A DNA stretch of 5,410 nt from JBEKYH01 sp049511115 (GTDB lineage Bacteria > Planctomycetota > Phycisphaerae > Tepidisphaerales > Tepidisphaeraceae). Made by a program: the position numbers and the translations under genes. The DNA lies in the NCBI GenBank assembly GCA_049511115.1, contig JBEKYH010000368.1, forward strand, positions 1-5,410, read 5' to 3'. The notes under the pieces were generated by a model that saw only the letters and a program-made list of their open reading frames with translations, searched no databases and was not told where the DNA came from. This document shows positions 4,283 to 5,410 of this stretch, piece after piece. Numbering within the stretch: position 1 is the stretch's first letter; the number at the start of each line of letters is the position of its first letter.

Positions 4283-5410
4283 ATTATACTGCACGCGGTA
4301 GATGACCCCGTCCCTGAACGCGAGGCATTCCAGCGTCCCGTCGGCATGAAATGACGGCCCGCCCTGGCCGAATCCGTCGCAGGTCTCCATCGGCTTTCCG
4401 TCCACGACCAGCTCCCATTTTCCCCCGGTGTTTGCGGCAAAGGCCAGATGGACGCTGTCGGGACTGAAACGGATCGTGTTCGCGCCAAGACCGTCGAAGG
4501 GACCTTGCTCCTTGCCGTCGGCCTCGACAAACCATTGTGTGCCGCGCTGTTCGCCGTATGCGACGCGCTTGCTGTCGGGGCTGAAGAGGATGTTGTTCCC
4601 CAGGACACCGTCGGACTCCGTCGGCTGGCCATCCACTACCGCGCACCACTTTCCCTCTTTGGCAGCCACGTACGCAATACGATTCCCATCCGGGCTGAAA
4701 ACGAGGCTGTTGTCGGCGACGCCGGCGTATTGCGCCAGCAATTGTCCGTCCTTCATCACAAACGACTGCGCGCCGTCTTTCCCCATGTACGCCACGTGCT
4801 GGCCGTCGGCGCTGAATATGAGGCCCCCGATGATGTCGCAGGGGATTTGCTCCTGCCCATCAACGACGACCAACACCTTAACTCCCTTGGCCGCGGTATA
4901 GATCAGGCGCGTTCCGTCCGGGCTGAAGAGCAGCGTGCCCAGGCCGTCATATTCACCTTGCATCTGCCCATCGAGCACCGCGCGCCACTTCTTCCCGTCG
5001 CGCGCCGCGTACACGAGGTGCTTTGCGTCGCGGCTGAACCCAACCGCCGATATGGCGTCATGCGGCGCCTGAGGCTGCCCATCTACAACGATCGCTTCCT
5101 TTTGCTGATCCACGGCAATGTAGGCAATTCGCTTTCCATCATCGCTGAAAACGGCGCCGGTCTTGTCGATTCCGTCGTGCTCGGGTCCTGGTTGTCCGTC
5201 CACCACCATGAATTGCTTACCCCCTTTGACGGCAATGTACGCCAGATGCTGACCGTCCTTGCTCAGCGTAAGGTCCCCGACCCCGTCATATGCGGTGAGG
5301 GCTTGCCCATTGGATACGGCAAACAGCTTATCTCCGTCTTTAGCGAGATATACCAGGTTCTTCCCATCGGGAGTGAAGGTGAACGTTCCGATGGCGTCAT
5401 GCTCCCCCTG
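4271..5410 (-). CDS. PD40/WD40-like beta-propeller repeat protein, N-terminus outside window
   Basis: The visible part is 379 residues, open to the window's right edge, so the true start lies beyond 5410. The ATG at 5209 is only an internal Met, since the repeat pattern runs unbroken through it. At least ten blade-like units of 37-39 residues are present. Their motifs (FSPDG-x-R/H-V/L-A-Y type) have the Asp at visible residues 15, 52, 91, 128, 165, 202, 241, 279, 318 and 357. Each is followed by a variable K-rich turn, then VVDGQ and a YDG(I/L)G turn. The last unit is degenerate and the chain ends in YRVQYNPSK. Such PD40/TolB-like propellers are usually secreted or periplasmic, and any signal peptide would be off-window. 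No enzymatic motif is visible, and binding or scaffolding is the likely role. It precedes the phosphorylase gene in the same direction. Confidence 0.82.
   Translation of the reverse strand, partial: QGEHDAIGTFTFTPDGKNLVYLAKDGDKLFAVSNGQALTAYDGVGDLTLSKDGQHLAYIAVKGGKQFMVVDGQPGPEHDGIDKTGAVFSDDGKRIAYIAVDQQKEAIVVDGQPQAPHDAISAVGFSRDAKHLVYAARDGKKWRAVLDGQMQGEYDGLGTLLFSPDGTRLIYTAAKGVKVLVVVDGQEQIPCDIIGGLIFSADGQHVAYMGKDGAQSFVMKDGQLLAQYAGVADNSLVFSPDGNRIAYVAAKEGKWCAVVDGQPTESDGVLGNNILFSPDSKRVAYGEQRGTQWFVEADGKEQGPFDGLGANTIRFSPDSVHLAFAANTGGKWELVVDGKPMETCDGFGQGGPSFHADGTLECLAFRDGVIYRVQYNPSK

Noticed and set aside
5207..5209. ATG as the start of the propeller gene
   Set aside because: The same frame stays open to the window edge, and two more well-formed repeat units are encoded upstream of it.

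Overview
The window looks like a bacterial chromosomal segment with GC-rich coding sequence and C/G-biased third codon positions. It comes from an environmental lineage that I cannot name with confidence. The period-8/9 inverted intergenic repeats and the long PD40-like propeller with a recurring VVDGQ motif resemble what I have seen in planctomycete/verrucomicrobial (PVC) and acidobacterial genomes. That placement is only an inference from style.

Layout. Positions 1-413 form a large inverted repeat. Its 139-bp arms are almost perfect and include the first 79 bp of the gene that follows, so a copy of that gene's start also points left out of the window. A second, unrelated inverted repeat sits in the spacer. 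Positions 335-880 (+) encode a complete CYTH-fold protein of the class IV adenylyl cyclase/triphosphatase family. Its stop codon lies in the left arm of another perfect inverted repeat (877-997). Positions 1018-1169 hold a promoter, an 18-codon leader peptide with six Ile codons, an antiterminator and an intrinsic terminator. Directly downstream, 1214-2836 (+) encodes citramalate synthase, the first dedicated enzyme of the pyruvate/citramalate route to isoleucine. Positions 2893-3561 (+) encode an unrecognised protein with an N-terminal UVR-like helical motif. On the minus strand, converging with it, lie a nucleoside phosphorylase-family protein (4246-3581) and, upstream of that, a propeller protein (5410-4271) whose N-terminus is outside the window.

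How the parts work together. The best-supported system is a ribosome-mediated isoleucine attenuator controlling citramalate synthase. The 12-bp antiterminator helix begins about 15 nt after the Ile-Ile-Ile run, spans the leader stop codon, and uses the 5' half of the terminator. Ribosomes stalled for charged tRNA-Ile should allow readthrough, and ribosomes reaching the stop codon should force termination. The promoter spacing suggests the leader peptide is translated from a nearly leaderless mRNA. A second unusual arrangement is the junction between the propeller and phosphorylase genes. Three ATGAGC units at 14-bp spacing create two five-codon minicistrons whose start and stop codons overlap in a chain, a possible termination-reinitiation relay. 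I see no CRISPR array, tRNA, rRNA or transposase.
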